Assembly: GCA_018716135.1 (NCBI GenBank)
Contig: DVKG01000012.1
Span: 255,315-319,314 of the forward strand
Origin: Scybalosoma faecavium
Lineage (GTDB): Bacteria > Bacillota > Clostridia > Christensenellales > Christensenellaceae
DNA: 64,000 nt
Direction: 5' to 3'
Shown here in pieces: positions 35,228 through 43,455 of the stretch. Every line of letters starts with the position of its first letter. Positions within the stretch are counted from its first letter, which is position 1. A program made the translations under genes and the position numbers. The notes beneath the pieces are model-generated. The model saw only the letters and a list, made by a program, of their open reading frames with translations. It searched no databases and was not told the origin of the DNA.

Positions 35228-35375
35228 TTCAATAAGGGGCGCCGCCCCGTCATTCAACAAGTGAACGAGAGGCGAAGCCTCTTGGGGCTTCAGTGGCGGA
35301 TTGTACCGCCGCTGAAGGCTTAGATGGAACCCGCCGCCTATAGAGGCGGGGGACATCTGTTCGCGGTTATATTTT
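35228..35375 (+). repeat. Structured interspersed repeat, copy 1 (148 bp)
   Basis: On the plus strand it reads as a chain of stem-loops: GGGGC-GCC-GCCCC, GAGGCGAAGCCTC, a long CAGTGGCGG/CCGCCGCTG stem, and a CCCGCC/GGCGGG stem flanked by GATG/CATC. It is about 80-85 percent identical by eye to the reverse complement of 47682-47824. Its right end overlaps the last codons of marR and contains the marR stop codon. It lies between marR and the MFS gene. Origin unknown: a palindromic mobile element or other non-autonomous repeat. Confidence 0.8.
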
Positions 35376-35787
35376 CAAGCGCCGCCGCGGTCAGACGAGC
35401 CAACTCTTTTTGTTCGCATTCTGTCATTTCGCCAAAAAGATTGCTGCCCGTTCTGCCGCTGTTATTCCGCAGCATCTTATATATTTCGCGTCCTTTTTCA
35501 GTCGGGAATATCAGCATACGGCGTGCGTCCTCTTTGGATTTGCACAGGCTGACCAAGTTTTTGGCCTCCATGCGCTGCACTATTCCGCTTGCAGTCTGAT
35601 GCGTTATCTCCAAATGATCTTTTAGATCTGTTATCGCGGCGTTTCCACGACCGGCGATGAACTCCAAGCTGTCAGCTTGTCCCGCAGTCAGATTCAATTC
35701 TTTTAAATGAATGTCTCTGCGTTTAATTATTGCATTCGCAAGCTTGACTATCTGTCTCTCAATAATATACTCTCTATTGTCCTGCAA
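35338..35787 (-). CDS. MarR-family transcriptional regulator
   Basis: About 149 residues, winged helix-turn-helix. The stretch LTAGQADSLEFIAGRGNAAITDLKDHLEITHQTASGIVQRMEAK (given here in outline) starts near residue 35 and includes the recognition helix; the wing has the basic SKEDARRMLIFPTEKG. I chose TTG 35787, with GGAGG 7 bases upstream, because the earlier GTG lies inside the palindromic operator. The last ~11 codons (ending NRCPPPL) and the stop fall inside repeat copy 1, so the tail is probably not original. It is likely autoregulated and controls the MFS gene. Confidence 0.85.
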   Translation of the reverse strand: MQDNREYIIERQIVKLANAIIKRRDIHLKELNLTAGQADSLEFIAGRGNAAITDLKDHLEITHQTASGIVQRMEAKNLVSLCKSKEDARRMLIFPTEKGREIYKMLRNNSGRTGSNLFGEMTECEQKELARLTAAALENITANRCPPPL

Positions 35788-35800
35788 TACGCCGCCTCCT

Positions 35801-35822
35801 GATATACAGCATGCTGTATATC
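35801..35822. promoter_or_regulatory. Perfect 22-base palindrome, likely MarR operator
   Basis: GATATACAGCA/TGCTGTATATC, no spacer, no mismatch. It overlaps the -10 element and the transcription start of the marR promoter, where MarR proteins normally repress. Confidence 0.75.
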
Positions 35823-35848
35823 TTAGCACACGTATCCTTTTATGTCAA
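35820..35848 (-). promoter_or_regulatory. marR-MFS promoter
   Basis: Minus strand TTGACA, 17-bp spacer, TAAGAT; the -10 element overlaps the 22-base palindrome. Confidence 0.7.
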
Positions 35849-35887
35849 ATAAACACTAAGAACACTTAAACTTTCACTATTTTTCCT

Positions 35888-35916
35888 TTGACAACAAAAG
35901 TATTAGCTATTATACT
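35888..35916 (+). promoter_or_regulatory. Promoter of the glycolipid synthase gene
   Basis: TTGACA, 17-bp spacer, TATACT. A small dyad TGAC-AAAA-GTCA (35921-35932) sits at the expected transcription start. Confidence 0.7.
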
Positions 35917-35963
35917 TATATGACAAAAGTCAAAAAATTCAATTTTAAAACGAGGTGCCGTTT

Positions 35964-37097
35964 ATGTCTGATAACACAGTTAAAGTAAAACGCATACTTA
36001 TATTATCTTTAAAAGCCGGTCAGGGACATAATTCTGCTGCACGCGCCGTTCAAGATGAACTGCGCAAAAGCGGCGCATACTGTCACGTATTAGACGTATA
36101 CGCTTATTTAAATAAAGTGGTAGGCACTGCGTATGACAAAGGCTACACTCTGATGGCTCGCAAATACCCAAGGCTCCTGGATCAGGTATACCAGGATGCG
36201 GAACGAGTCCACGAACGCGATTCCATGAAATCATATTTTCCGTATGCTTTTGCAGATATGAACAAGCGAAAAATGTCCCGTTACATCAGCGAATTCCAGC
36301 CTGACGCTATAGTATGTACACATGTAATAGGCTGCATTACTCTTCACCAGCTTCTGGCGAGCAGTCTTCTCGACCCTGCCATCCCTCGCATAGGGATAAT
36401 TACAGATTACACGCTTTATGAATTCTGGGACAAGGTCGACATTAATTATTATATTGTCGGCGCAGACTTCATGATAAACGAATTCCAACGCAGAGGCATT
36501 CCGCGTGAAAAAGTAAAACCCTTCGGCATTCCGCTCGCCTCTAAATTTGAAAAATCAATCAGCAAGGATGAAGCCCGCGAAAAGCTTGGTCTGGAGAAAA
36601 AGCCTACTTTGCTCGTACTCAGCGGAGGAATGGGCATGGGGACTTTGCCCGACGCCGTGCGCAGTCTGGAATCCCTGGACTGCTGGCAGGTTGTCGTAAT
36701 ATGCGGCTCAAACGAAAACCTGCTGCGAAAGCTGGAAAAAAAATACCCCGAAGGTGAGAGCAACTTCAAGCTGTTGGGATTTGTGGACAATATGGACGAA
36801 TACATGGATGCGGCCGACATAGTCTTCACCAAACCGGGAGGACTCACGACGACGGAAGCGCTGCGCAAAGACAAAACTTTACTCCTAATGCAGCCTTTGC
36901 CCGGAGTCGAAGAAGCCAACACGGCTTATTACGTAAACAGTCGGCTCGCATTGCTCACCAACAAATATTTTAACGCAGCCTCTGCGATAGAAATGCTGGA
37001 TGCAGAGACTCTGCAATGTATGAGCGACGCACGCAGACAGCACGTTAAGAAAGAAAGCGCAAAAAATACAGCCGACTTTGTACTCAGCCTTATTTAA
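35964..37097 (+). CDS. MGDG synthase/UgtP-family diacylglycerol glycosyltransferase
   Basis: 377 residues, GT28 superfamily. The N-terminal MGDG-synthase domain has LSLKAGQGHNSAARAV and GYTLMARKYPRL; the central TYYIVG-type segment reads YYIVGADFM; the C-terminal sugar-nucleotide domain has GGMGMGTLP and FTKPGGLTTTEALRKD. Relatives add one or more sugars to diacylglycerol for membrane glycolipids and lipoteichoic acid anchors. The sugar cannot be told from sequence. ATG 35964 is preferred (GAGGT 8 bases upstream) to an in-frame GTG at 35955. Monocistronic, followed by tRNA-Leu. Confidence 0.87.
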   Translation: MSDNTVKVKRILILSLKAGQGHNSAARAVQDELRKSGAYCHVLDVYAYLNKVVGTAYDKGYTLMARKYPRLLDQVYQDAERVHERDSMKSYFPYAFADMNKRKMSRYISEFQPDAIVCTHVIGCITLHQLLASSLLDPAIPRIGIITDYTLYEFWDKVDINYYIVGADFMINEFQRRGIPREKVKPFGIPLASKFEKSISKDEAREKLGLEKKPTLLVLSGGMGMGTLPDAVRSLESLDCWQVVVICGSNENLLRKLEKKYPEGESNFKLLGFVDNMDEYMDAADIVFTKPGGLTTTEALRKDKTLLLMQPLPGVEEANTAYYVNSRLALLTNKYFNAASAIEMLDAETLQCMSDARRQHVKKESAKNTADFVLSLI

Positions 37098-37108
37098 CAT
37101 ATTCAGAC

Positions 37109-37138
37109 TTGACGAATATGGGAGCGGCATGATATAAT
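37109..37138 (+). promoter_or_regulatory. tRNA-Leu promoter
   Basis: TTGACG, 18-bp spacer, TATAAT, ending 16 bases before the mature tRNA. Confidence 0.7.
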
Positions 37139-37154
37139 CAGCTAGATATGTGCC

Positions 37155-37241
37155 GCCGGCATGGTGAAATTGGCAGACACAAGGGACTTAAAATCCCTCG
37201 GAGTAAAATCCGTGCCGGTTCGAGTCCGGCTGCCGGCACCA
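37155..37241 (+). tRNA. tRNA-Leu (anticodon TAA)
   Basis: 87-nt type II tRNA with a long variable arm. Acceptor stem GCCGGCA pairs with TGCCGGC, followed by discriminator A and encoded CCA. The D arm has TTGGCAGACAC, the anticodon stem AGGGA/TCCCT encloses CTTAAAA (TAA), and the T arm has GGTTCGAGTCC. It is a single gene with its own promoter and terminator. Confidence 0.97.
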
Positions 37242-37266
37242 CGTCGGAGCAAGCTCCGAGTCAAAA

Positions 37267-37293
37267 CCCCTTCGCAAAGGCGAGGGGGTTTTT
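37267..37293 (+). terminator. tRNA-Leu terminator
   Basis: Nine-base-pair stem CCCCTTCGC/GCGAGGGGG with loop AAAG, followed by TTTTT. Confidence 0.85.
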
Positions 37294-37349
37294 CATTGTT
37301 CCGCTGCTCCGGCTTTTGAATCGAGGGAGGCATATATGGCAGTTACAAT

Positions 37350-37970
37350 TTACAGCAAGAGCTCAGTTTCTTTTCCTGCAAGCTGATTATGAGTCACGAT
37401 AAGGCCTCTCGCATAATAAAAAAGACGCTCAGACGTATTTTTTATTGATTCGCTAAATCCGCTGTTCGCCCATGCTTTAATTATCCCGAGGCAGCCCCCC
37501 TGCAAAAAATGATAAAGCATACCGACGTCTAAAGAATCGTCCAGAGCTTTCTCTACTGTAGGCATTATATTGCTCGCCAATAATTCTTCACATCTATTGA
37601 CAAAATTTAAGTCTCCGTTTTTATTTAATATGCACTCAAAAAGCTCCGCATTTTCTTTAATCTTGCGGCAAAGATCATATATATACTGATACGTCTTTTT
37701 TTGCAGCTCAGGTATTGAATCACGTTCCAGCACATTCCTGCACTTGACTTGGCTGAGCTCGTCGTAAAGCTCCTGCTCTAATTGGGCAAACATATCCGGA
37801 ATATCTTTATAATGATGATAAAACGTAGACCTGTTTAGATCTGCTCTTTCTACAAGTTCTTTTATAGTTATATACTTCAAAGGCTTTTCTGTTATCAGCT
37901 CTCTGAAAGCTTTCCGCAAAGCCTGTTTGCTCTTTCTGACTCTTCTGTCTTCTGTATTCTTTATATTCAT
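37350..37970 (-). CDS. TetR-family transcriptional regulator
   Basis: About 206 residues. The N-terminal helix-turn-helix reads TIKELVERADLNRSTFYHHYKD, preceded by RKSKQALRKAFRELI; the C-terminal ligand domain (~80-200) has no recognisable family beyond TetR_C. I chose ATG 37970; the ATG at 37982 directly abuts the only GAGG site, leaving no spacing. It is divergent from the yhgE-like gene across 248 bp and is its probable regulator, by analogy with the common TetR-YhgE arrangement. Confidence 0.85.
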   Translation of the reverse strand: MNIKNTEDRRVRKSKQALRKAFRELITEKPLKYITIKELVERADLNRSTFYHHYKDIPDMFAQLEQELYDELSQVKCRNVLERDSIPELQKKTYQYIYDLCRKIKENAELFECILNKNGDLNFVNRCEELLASNIMPTVEKALDDSLDVGMLYHFLQGGCLGIIKAWANSGFSESIKNTSERLFYYARGLIVTHNQLAGKETELLL

Positions 37971-38137
37971 TTCAATCAGCATCCTCTAATAATATCATTC
38001 ATATTATAAATTTGATCCCGTCAAAAAACAACATGACATTGTTTAAAAGATACGTGTATATCAAATGAATTTTAGTGAAGAAATCGACATTATTTTTAAA
38101 ATTGTTTATTATCCCACATATTAGACAAACCTGATGA

Positions 38138-38166
38138 TTGTACAAAAAAAGCTTCTTTTATATAAT
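38138..38166 (+). promoter_or_regulatory. Candidate promoter of the yhgE-like gene
   Basis: TTGTAC, 17-bp spacer, TATAAT. The -35 match is poor. A near-inverted repeat TTGTTTA...TAGACAA (38102-38128) lies upstream and could bind the TetR protein; this is weak. Confidence 0.4.
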
Positions 38167-38218
38167 TGTCACTAAAGCATCGCTTTACGCCATTTAAATC
38201 AGAAAGAAGGGCTTTGAA

Positions 38219-40420
38219 TTGATAAAAAAAGAGTGGCGCAGCCTATTTAAAAACAAATTCATGCTGGCAGCTTTAGCAGCAATAATACTCATCCCCAGTA
38301 TTTATACGACAATTTTCCTGGGTTCTATGTGGGACCCTTACGGCAAGGTAGACCATCTGCCCGTAGCTATAGTAAACAACGATGAGGCGGCCGAATACAA
38401 CGGCAAAACGCTCAACATCGGCGAAGAACTGGTAGACAGCTTAAAAGAGAATAATTCTCTCAAGTTTACATTCACCAATCAAGAATCGGCAGACGAGGGA
38501 TTAGAAAACGGAACCTACTATATGGTAATCAGCATACCTGCGAATTTCTCGCAAAATGCAACAACGCTCCTGTCCGATAATCCGGAAAAAATGGTTCTGG
38601 ACTACAAAACAAACCCCGGCGCAAGCTATATCGCAAGTAAACTGAGTGAATCCGCCTTAATCAGCATACAAAACAGCATCTCGGAAACAGTGACCAAAAC
38701 ATATTCCGAGGTGATTTTTGAACAGCTCGGGAATATAGGCGATGGGATGAACGACGCCGCAGAAGGCGCGGGCGAGCTTTATGACGGTCTCGTACTTTTA
38801 TCCGACGGCAACGCCGAGCTGAGCAGCGGAATTAAAACACTGTCCGACAGTATGCTCACATTTACCGACGGAATAGACACATACTCCGACGGCATTTCAG
38901 AGTATCTACAGGGCGCGGAAAGCGCAGACAGCGGCGCACAAAGCCTTGCTTCCGGAGCAAAAACACTATCTGACGGCATGAGCCGGCTTAACAGCGCAGT
39001 CGCAGATATATCTCTCCCTGCCGTCGAGCTCGACGATAAACAAAAAGAGACCATAGCTTCTGCCGCTTCCTCCGGAGTATCCAAATATGCAGAGCAGCTA
39101 TCCTCGGGTATAGGCTCGGCAGTATCCGAAAACATTCAGGATTCGCTCACTTCCGACAGCACAGTCGAACACATAACCGCCTATGTTTTGCAGGACGTAA
39201 ACATACAGCAGATGATAAGCGCGCTCACCTCCGCAGGCTATTCGGAAGCTCAGGCGCAGAGCTTAATCGCAGGCATAGTCTCCGGAACTCTAAACGGCGC
39301 GGCAGACAACATATCTTCAACTTCTATTGAAAATGCAGTTTCAAATACTATTTCAGATACAATGTCAACGGTCGCAGCCGGCGCGGCGACGTCAGGCGCA
39401 GAAGGCGTAATAGAGCAGGTCAATTCCGCTCTCTCCGACAGCGGCTCCATGTTTGACGAGCTTAAATCTTCCGTAGCTCAGCTGAACGAAGGCGCTTCTT
39501 CTCTATATTCCGGAGCATCCGAGCTGGCGCAAGGCACGAACAAGCTGGTTTCAAACAACTCCGCTCTTTCTTCCGGTATAGCCTCAATACAGGACGGAGC
39601 TAACCAGCTGGCAGATGGTACGGAGGAACTGTACAACGGCAGTCTGAGCGTCTCCGACGGACTTATCGGCGCGTCCGACGGCACGAGCACGCTAACCTCC
39701 AGCCTCAGCGACGCCTCAGATGAAATATCCGATACTACTTCTGTTGTTTCAGACGACACCCACGACATGTTCGCCTCACCTGTGGACGACAAGAAAACAG
39801 AAATATCCGTAGTAAAAAACAATGGGCACGGAATGGCTCCGTATATGATGACAGCAGCGCTTTGGGTCGCGTGCCTTTCATTCTGCATGTTTTATCCCAT
39901 AAACAAGCGCAGAGGAAACGGCGTCTTTTCCTTTTGGGCAAGCAAGGCGAGCGTCATGTATCCTGTCGCATTAATATGGTCCGCCGTTATGGTCTTAGCT
40001 CTCTGCATCTTCAACGGATTTGAACCTGAGCATCTTATGCTGACTTTTGCGGTATCCTGTCTGGCAGGTGTGATGTTCATGTCTATAGTGTATTTCTTTA
40101 ATTCCTCGTTTGGACCGCTGGGGAGTTTCATTTGCCTTGTATTTATGGTATTGCAGCTCTCCTGCTCCACGGGCAGCTATCCCGCAGAAATATCAGGTGA
40201 TTTTGTATCGTCGCTCGTCAATTACATGCCGTTCACTTATTCCATAAGAGCCTTGCGCGCTGCCATATCAGATTGCAGCGGTTTAGTGCAAAACGTCTTG
40301 GTTATGGCAGGTATAACGCTTTTGTTTGTAATATTAACCCTCATAGTAATAAGCATAAAAGAGAAAAGACGGCTGAACAAGCCGTCCGAGAGCGCACTTT
40401 CAGCGACGACAGCGTTATAA
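38219..40420 (+). CDS. YhgE/Pip-family membrane protein
   Basis: 733 residues. One N-terminal transmembrane helix (~15-35) is followed by the typical PYGKVDHLPVAIVNND region, a long extracellular part (~50-540) rich in Ser, Ala, Gly and Asp with repeated L-x2-G-x3-L-x-G units (as in AQGTNKL, ASGAKTLSDG), and about five C-terminal helices. This is the YhgE/Pip layout, related to ABC-2 permeases and to phage-infection and type VII-linked proteins; function is unclear. The start is TTG 38219 with GAAGG 8 bases upstream. It is divergent from a TetR gene. Confidence 0.88.
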   Translation: MIKKEWRSLFKNKFMLAALAAIILIPSIYTTIFLGSMWDPYGKVDHLPVAIVNNDEAAEYNGKTLNIGEELVDSLKENNSLKFTFTNQESADEGLENGTYYMVISIPANFSQNATTLLSDNPEKMVLDYKTNPGASYIASKLSESALISIQNSISETVTKTYSEVIFEQLGNIGDGMNDAAEGAGELYDGLVLLSDGNAELSSGIKTLSDSMLTFTDGIDTYSDGISEYLQGAESADSGAQSLASGAKTLSDGMSRLNSAVADISLPAVELDDKQKETIASAASSGVSKYAEQLSSGIGSAVSENIQDSLTSDSTVEHITAYVLQDVNIQQMISALTSAGYSEAQAQSLIAGIVSGTLNGAADNISSTSIENAVSNTISDTMSTVAAGAATSGAEGVIEQVNSALSDSGSMFDELKSSVAQLNEGASSLYSGASELAQGTNKLVSNNSALSSGIASIQDGANQLADGTEELYNGSLSVSDGLIGASDGTSTLTSSLSDASDEISDTTSVVSDDTHDMFASPVDDKKTEISVVKNNGHGMAPYMMTAALWVACLSFCMFYPINKRRGNGVFSFWASKASVMYPVALIWSAVMVLALCIFNGFEPEHLMLTFAVSCLAGVMFMSIVYFFNSSFGPLGSFICLVFMVLQLSCSTGSYPAEISGDFVSSLVNYMPFTYSIRALRAAISDCSGLVQNVLVMAGITLLFVILTLIVISIKEKRRLNKPSESALSATTAL

Positions 40421-40448
40421 AAAGAATAAATAACCGTGTTTTTCCATT

Positions 40449-40485
40449 AGTGAAGTTTCATCACTTTTAAATTAGGTTATATAAT
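40449..40485 (+). promoter_or_regulatory. Promoter and palindrome upstream of the rubrerythrin gene
   Basis: TATAAT lies at 40480-40485. A 17-base imperfect palindrome AGTGAAG-TTT-CATCACT (40449-40465, one mismatch) covers the expected -35 region, where no good -35 hexamer exists, suggesting regulated expression. Confidence 0.45.
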
Positions 40486-40533
40486 AAATAGCTTTTAAAT
40501 AAGCACTTTCACCAAGGAAAGAGAGGTATCATC

Positions 40534-41874
40534 GTGAACAAGAAGGCAGTAAACAAAATAAGCTACGGTCTGTATGTACTCTCCGCCAAGCAGGGAGAAA
40601 AAGACAACGCATGTATTATAAACACACTCTCCCAGCTGACAAGCGATCCTCTGAGAGTATCCATCACAGTTAACAAGCAGAATTACACACATGACATGAT
40701 ACTGGCCGAAGGGGAATTCACGGTGTCCCTTCTTACACAAAAAGTTCCCTTCGACTATTTCAAACGATTTGGATTCCAGAGCGGTCGTGACGTTGATAAA
40801 TTCGACGGATTCGACGCGTGCGCCCGCGGAGAGAACGGCATTTACTACATAACAAAATATACTAACGCATATATCTCCGGCAAGGTCATCTCTACGCTGG
40901 ATCTCGGATCTCACACTCTGTTTGTCGCTGACGTCACCGCAGCCGAAGTTTTGGACGAGGTTCCGTCTCTGACATACGCGTACTATCATTCCGACGTGAA
41001 GCCCAAACCCGCGGCTCCCTCTTCATCCTCCGGCGTTAAAATCGGATGGCGCTGCAAGATTTGCGGTTATGTATACGAGGGCGAGAATCTGCCTGCCGAT
41101 TTCGTATGCCCGCTCTGCAAGCACGGCGCTGAGGACTTTGAGAAAATAGACCTGGCTACGGGAGAACCTCCCAAAGATGCTGAAGTTAAAACAGCATGGC
41201 GCTGCAAGATTTGCGGTTATGTATACGAGGGCGAGAATCTGCCTGCCGATTTCGTATGCCCGCTCTGCAAGCACGGCGCTGAGGATTTTGAAAAAATAGA
41301 ACTCGTCGGAGATGCAAATTCACCTTCAGGCAAGGTCGAATTCCGTGGTTCTAAAACAGAAGCAAATCTGGAGACAGCTTTCGCAGGCGAATCCATGGCT
41401 CGCAACAAATACACCTACTACGCATCTCAGGCTAAAAAAGACGGTTACGTTCAGATTTCCGCTCTGTTCGAAGAGACAGCAGTAAACGAAAGAGAGCACG
41501 CTAAAATCTGGTTTAAGCTGCTGCACGACGGAAAAGTTCCCGATACGCTCACAAACCTGAAGGATGCTGCCGACGGCGAAAACTACGAGTGGACCGATAT
41601 GTACGCTACATTCGCCAAAGAGGCAAAGGAAGAGGGCTTCGATGAGATCGCACTCCTCTTTGAACAGGTCGGAGAGATAGAAAAGCGCCACGAGGAGCGT
41701 TATCTGAAATTGCGCAGCAACATTGTCGAGGACAAGGTATTTAAGAAAGAGCAGCCTATCGCTTGGATTTGCACAAACTGCGGTCATGTTCACTACGGAA
41801 CGGAAGCTCCTGACGTCTGCCCTGTTTGCAAACATCCGAAGGCATATTTTGAACAGCTCAGTGAAAATTACTGA
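40534..41874 (+). CDS. Flavin reductase/rubredoxin/rubredoxin/rubrerythrin fusion protein
   Basis: 446 residues. Order: FMN-binding flavin reductase domain (1-~155); rubredoxin 1 (Cys 174, 177, 192, 195); rubredoxin 2 (Cys 224, 227, 242, 245); rubrerythrin diiron four-helix domain (~270-400, with ETAVNEREHAK and EIEKRHEERY); C-terminal rubredoxin (Cys 413, 416, 429, 432). All three rubredoxin modules are the short CxxC-x14/12-CxxC type. It should pass electrons from flavin through iron centres to a peroxidase site in one chain, an anaerobe's peroxide defence. GTG start 40534, GAGAGG 7 bases upstream. Rubredoxins 1 and 2 are near-identical in DNA. Confidence 0.9.
   Translation: MNKKAVNKISYGLYVLSAKQGEKDNACIINTLSQLTSDPLRVSITVNKQNYTHDMILAEGEFTVSLLTQKVPFDYFKRFGFQSGRDVDKFDGFDACARGENGIYYITKYTNAYISGKVISTLDLGSHTLFVADVTAAEVLDEVPSLTYAYYHSDVKPKPAAPSSSSGVKIGWRCKICGYVYEGENLPADFVCPLCKHGAEDFEKIDLATGEPPKDAEVKTAWRCKICGYVYEGENLPADFVCPLCKHGAEDFEKIELVGDANSPSGKVEFRGSKTEANLETAFAGESMARNKYTYYASQAKKDGYVQISALFEETAVNEREHAKIWFKLLHDGKVPDTLTNLKDAADGENYEWTDMYATFAKEAKEEGFDEIALLFEQVGEIEKRHEERYLKLRSNIVEDKVFKKEQPIAWICTNCGHVHYGTEAPDVCPVCKHPKAYFEQLSENY
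41046..41150 (+). repeat. Internal duplication, unit 1 (rubredoxin module)
   Basis: 105 bases repeated at 41196-41300 with two mismatches, both at third-codon positions. Period 150 bases. Confidence 0.95.
41196..41300 (+). repeat. Internal duplication, unit 2 (rubredoxin module)
   Basis: Second copy of the 41046-41150 unit; the 45-base linker between the two units is unique. Confidence 0.95.
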
Positions 41875-41897
41875 TTCTTATCATTAAATCATATCAG

Positions 41898-41925
41898 CGG
41901 CACAGCCAAAAGCTGTGCCGTTTTT
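41898..41925 (+). terminator. Terminator of the rubrerythrin gene
   Basis: Nine-base-pair stem CGGCACAGC/GCTGTGCCG, loop CAAAA, then TTTTT. Confidence 0.92.
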
Positions 41926-41994
41926 ATCATTTCTAAAAGCCGCGTCATACTATATAAAAGATATATAAAATTTCCATGAACAGCCAATAACGTT

Positions 41995-42022
41995 TTGACT
42001 ATTCTAATCTCTGTGTTATAAT
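41995..42022 (+). promoter_or_regulatory. glmM-glmS promoter
   Basis: TTGACT, 16-bp spacer, TATAAT. The ~67-base leader holds a CGCGC/GCGCG hairpin near 42040-42058 with a T-rich loop. Confidence 0.7.
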
Positions 42023-42095
42023 GGAATGTGTTATTTAAACGCGCTTTTTTGGAGCGCGAAAGCTTATTACAGCAATAGCTGTTTGGAGGATATAT

Positions 42096-43442
42096 ATGGC
42101 AAGAATGTTCGGAACGGACGGCGTACGCGGAGTAGCCAATACAGAGCTCACATGTGATATGGCATTTAAGCTCGGTCAAGCAAGTGCAAAAGTATTGACC
42201 GGCGCAGTTCACAAGGCAAAAATTCTGGTGGCTAAGGACACCCGCATCTCCGGCGATATGCTGGAGAGTGCAATGCTCGCAGGCATCTGCTCTGCCGGCG
42301 CAGAGGCGTCAATGCTCGGAGTGATCCCTACCTCTGCCGTGGCGCATCTGATACGCTATTACGAGGCTGACGCAGGCGTTATGATAAGCGCATCGCACAA
42401 CAGCGTAGAATATAACGGGATTAAATTCTTCGGCGGAAAAGGCTACAAGCTCCCCGACGACGTAGAAGACAGCATAGAAAAGCTCGTGCTCAGCGAGGAA
42501 ATGAACCGCAATTTGCCGTCGGGCACTGACGTAGGGCGCATCGTCAAGCTGAAAAAAGCTAAGGACGAGTACGCAGATTTTCTCAAGTCTACAATAGATA
42601 CGGATCTGAAAGGTATAAAAGTCGTGCTCGACTGTGCAAACGGAGCTGCAAGCGAAATAGCACCGCGTATATTTGAAAGTTTGGGCGCTACCGTTTATCC
42701 TTTTTACAACGTGCCTGACGGTACCAACATTAACGATAACTGCGGCTCAACCTATCCCGCTCAAATCGCAACAAAGGTTCGCGAGCTGGGCGCGGACATA
42801 GGTCTGGCCTTCGACGGCGACGCAGACAGACTCATCGCAGCGGACGAATTCGGACGAATAATAGACGGCGACAGAATCATGGCTATCTGCGCTAACGACG
42901 CAAAACAGCGCGGCATGCTCAGGAAAAATACAATAGTAGCTACAGTTATGAGCAATCTCGGTCTGGAGCTGGGTATGAATAAACTCGGCATAAACGTCAT
43001 AAAAACAAACGTCGGCGACAGATATGTTCTGGAGAAAATGCTTTCTGACGATTACAACTTCGGCGGGGAACAATCGGGGCATATAATCTTCCTCGATTAC
43101 AACTCCACAGGCGACGGAATCCTGACCGGGCTTCAGCTTCTATCCGTTATGAAGCGCAATAACGTACGCATTTCCAACCTCGCCGGCATAGTCGATATTC
43201 TCCCGCAGGTTATCGTCAACGCCAAGATTAAATCTGAAAACAGAGAGCTTTTCGCATCAGACGAGGAAATCGCCGACAGTATCGCCGCTCTCGAAAAAGA
43301 AATGCAGGGACATGGCAGGGTTCTCGTCCGCCCCTCCGGCACAGAGCCCATGATCCGCGTTATGCTCGAAGGTCAGGATAGAAAAGACATAGAGCAAAAA
43401 GCCGTAACTCTCGCGAAACTTATAGAATCTAAATTAAATTAA
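42096..43442 (+). CDS. glmM: Phosphoglucosamine mutase
   Basis: 448 residues. It converts glucosamine 6-phosphate to glucosamine 1-phosphate for cell-wall precursors. Motifs: MARMFGTDGVRGVAN at the start; MISASHNSVEYNGIK with the phosphoserine near 100; FDGDADR (metal); and RPSGTEPMIRVM (phosphate binding) near the C terminus. GGAGG is 8 bases before the ATG. It is directly upstream of glmS (13-bp gap), so both enzymes of UDP-GlcNAc supply share one promoter. Confidence 0.97.
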   Translation: MARMFGTDGVRGVANTELTCDMAFKLGQASAKVLTGAVHKAKILVAKDTRISGDMLESAMLAGICSAGAEASMLGVIPTSAVAHLIRYYEADAGVMISASHNSVEYNGIKFFGGKGYKLPDDVEDSIEKLVLSEEMNRNLPSGTDVGRIVKLKKAKDEYADFLKSTIDTDLKGIKVVLDCANGAASEIAPRIFESLGATVYPFYNVPDGTNINDNCGSTYPAQIATKVRELGADIGLAFDGDADRLIAADEFGRIIDGDRIMAICANDAKQRGMLRKNTIVATVMSNLGLELGMNKLGINVIKTNVGDRYVLEKMLSDDYNFGGEQSGHIIFLDYNSTGDGILTGLQLLSVMKRNNVRISNLAGIVDILPQVIVNAKIKSENRELFASDEEIADSIAALEKEMQGHGRVLVRPSGTEPMIRVMLEGQDRKDIEQKAVTLAKLIESKLN

Positions 43443-43455
43443 GGAGGCTCAGCAC

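Noticed and set aside
34982..35356. Minus-strand open frame of ~124 codons across the MFS start and repeat copy 1
   Set aside because: It is out of frame with the MFS gene and its first half is translation of the repeat hairpins; no ribosome binding site.
41046..41300. Direct repeats suggesting a CRISPR-like or minisatellite array
   Set aside because: Only two units, in frame, each a complete rubredoxin module with four Cys ligands; it is a domain duplication.
43443..43455. glmS ribozyme directly upstream of glmS
   Set aside because: Only 13 bases separate glmM and glmS, too short for the ribozyme.
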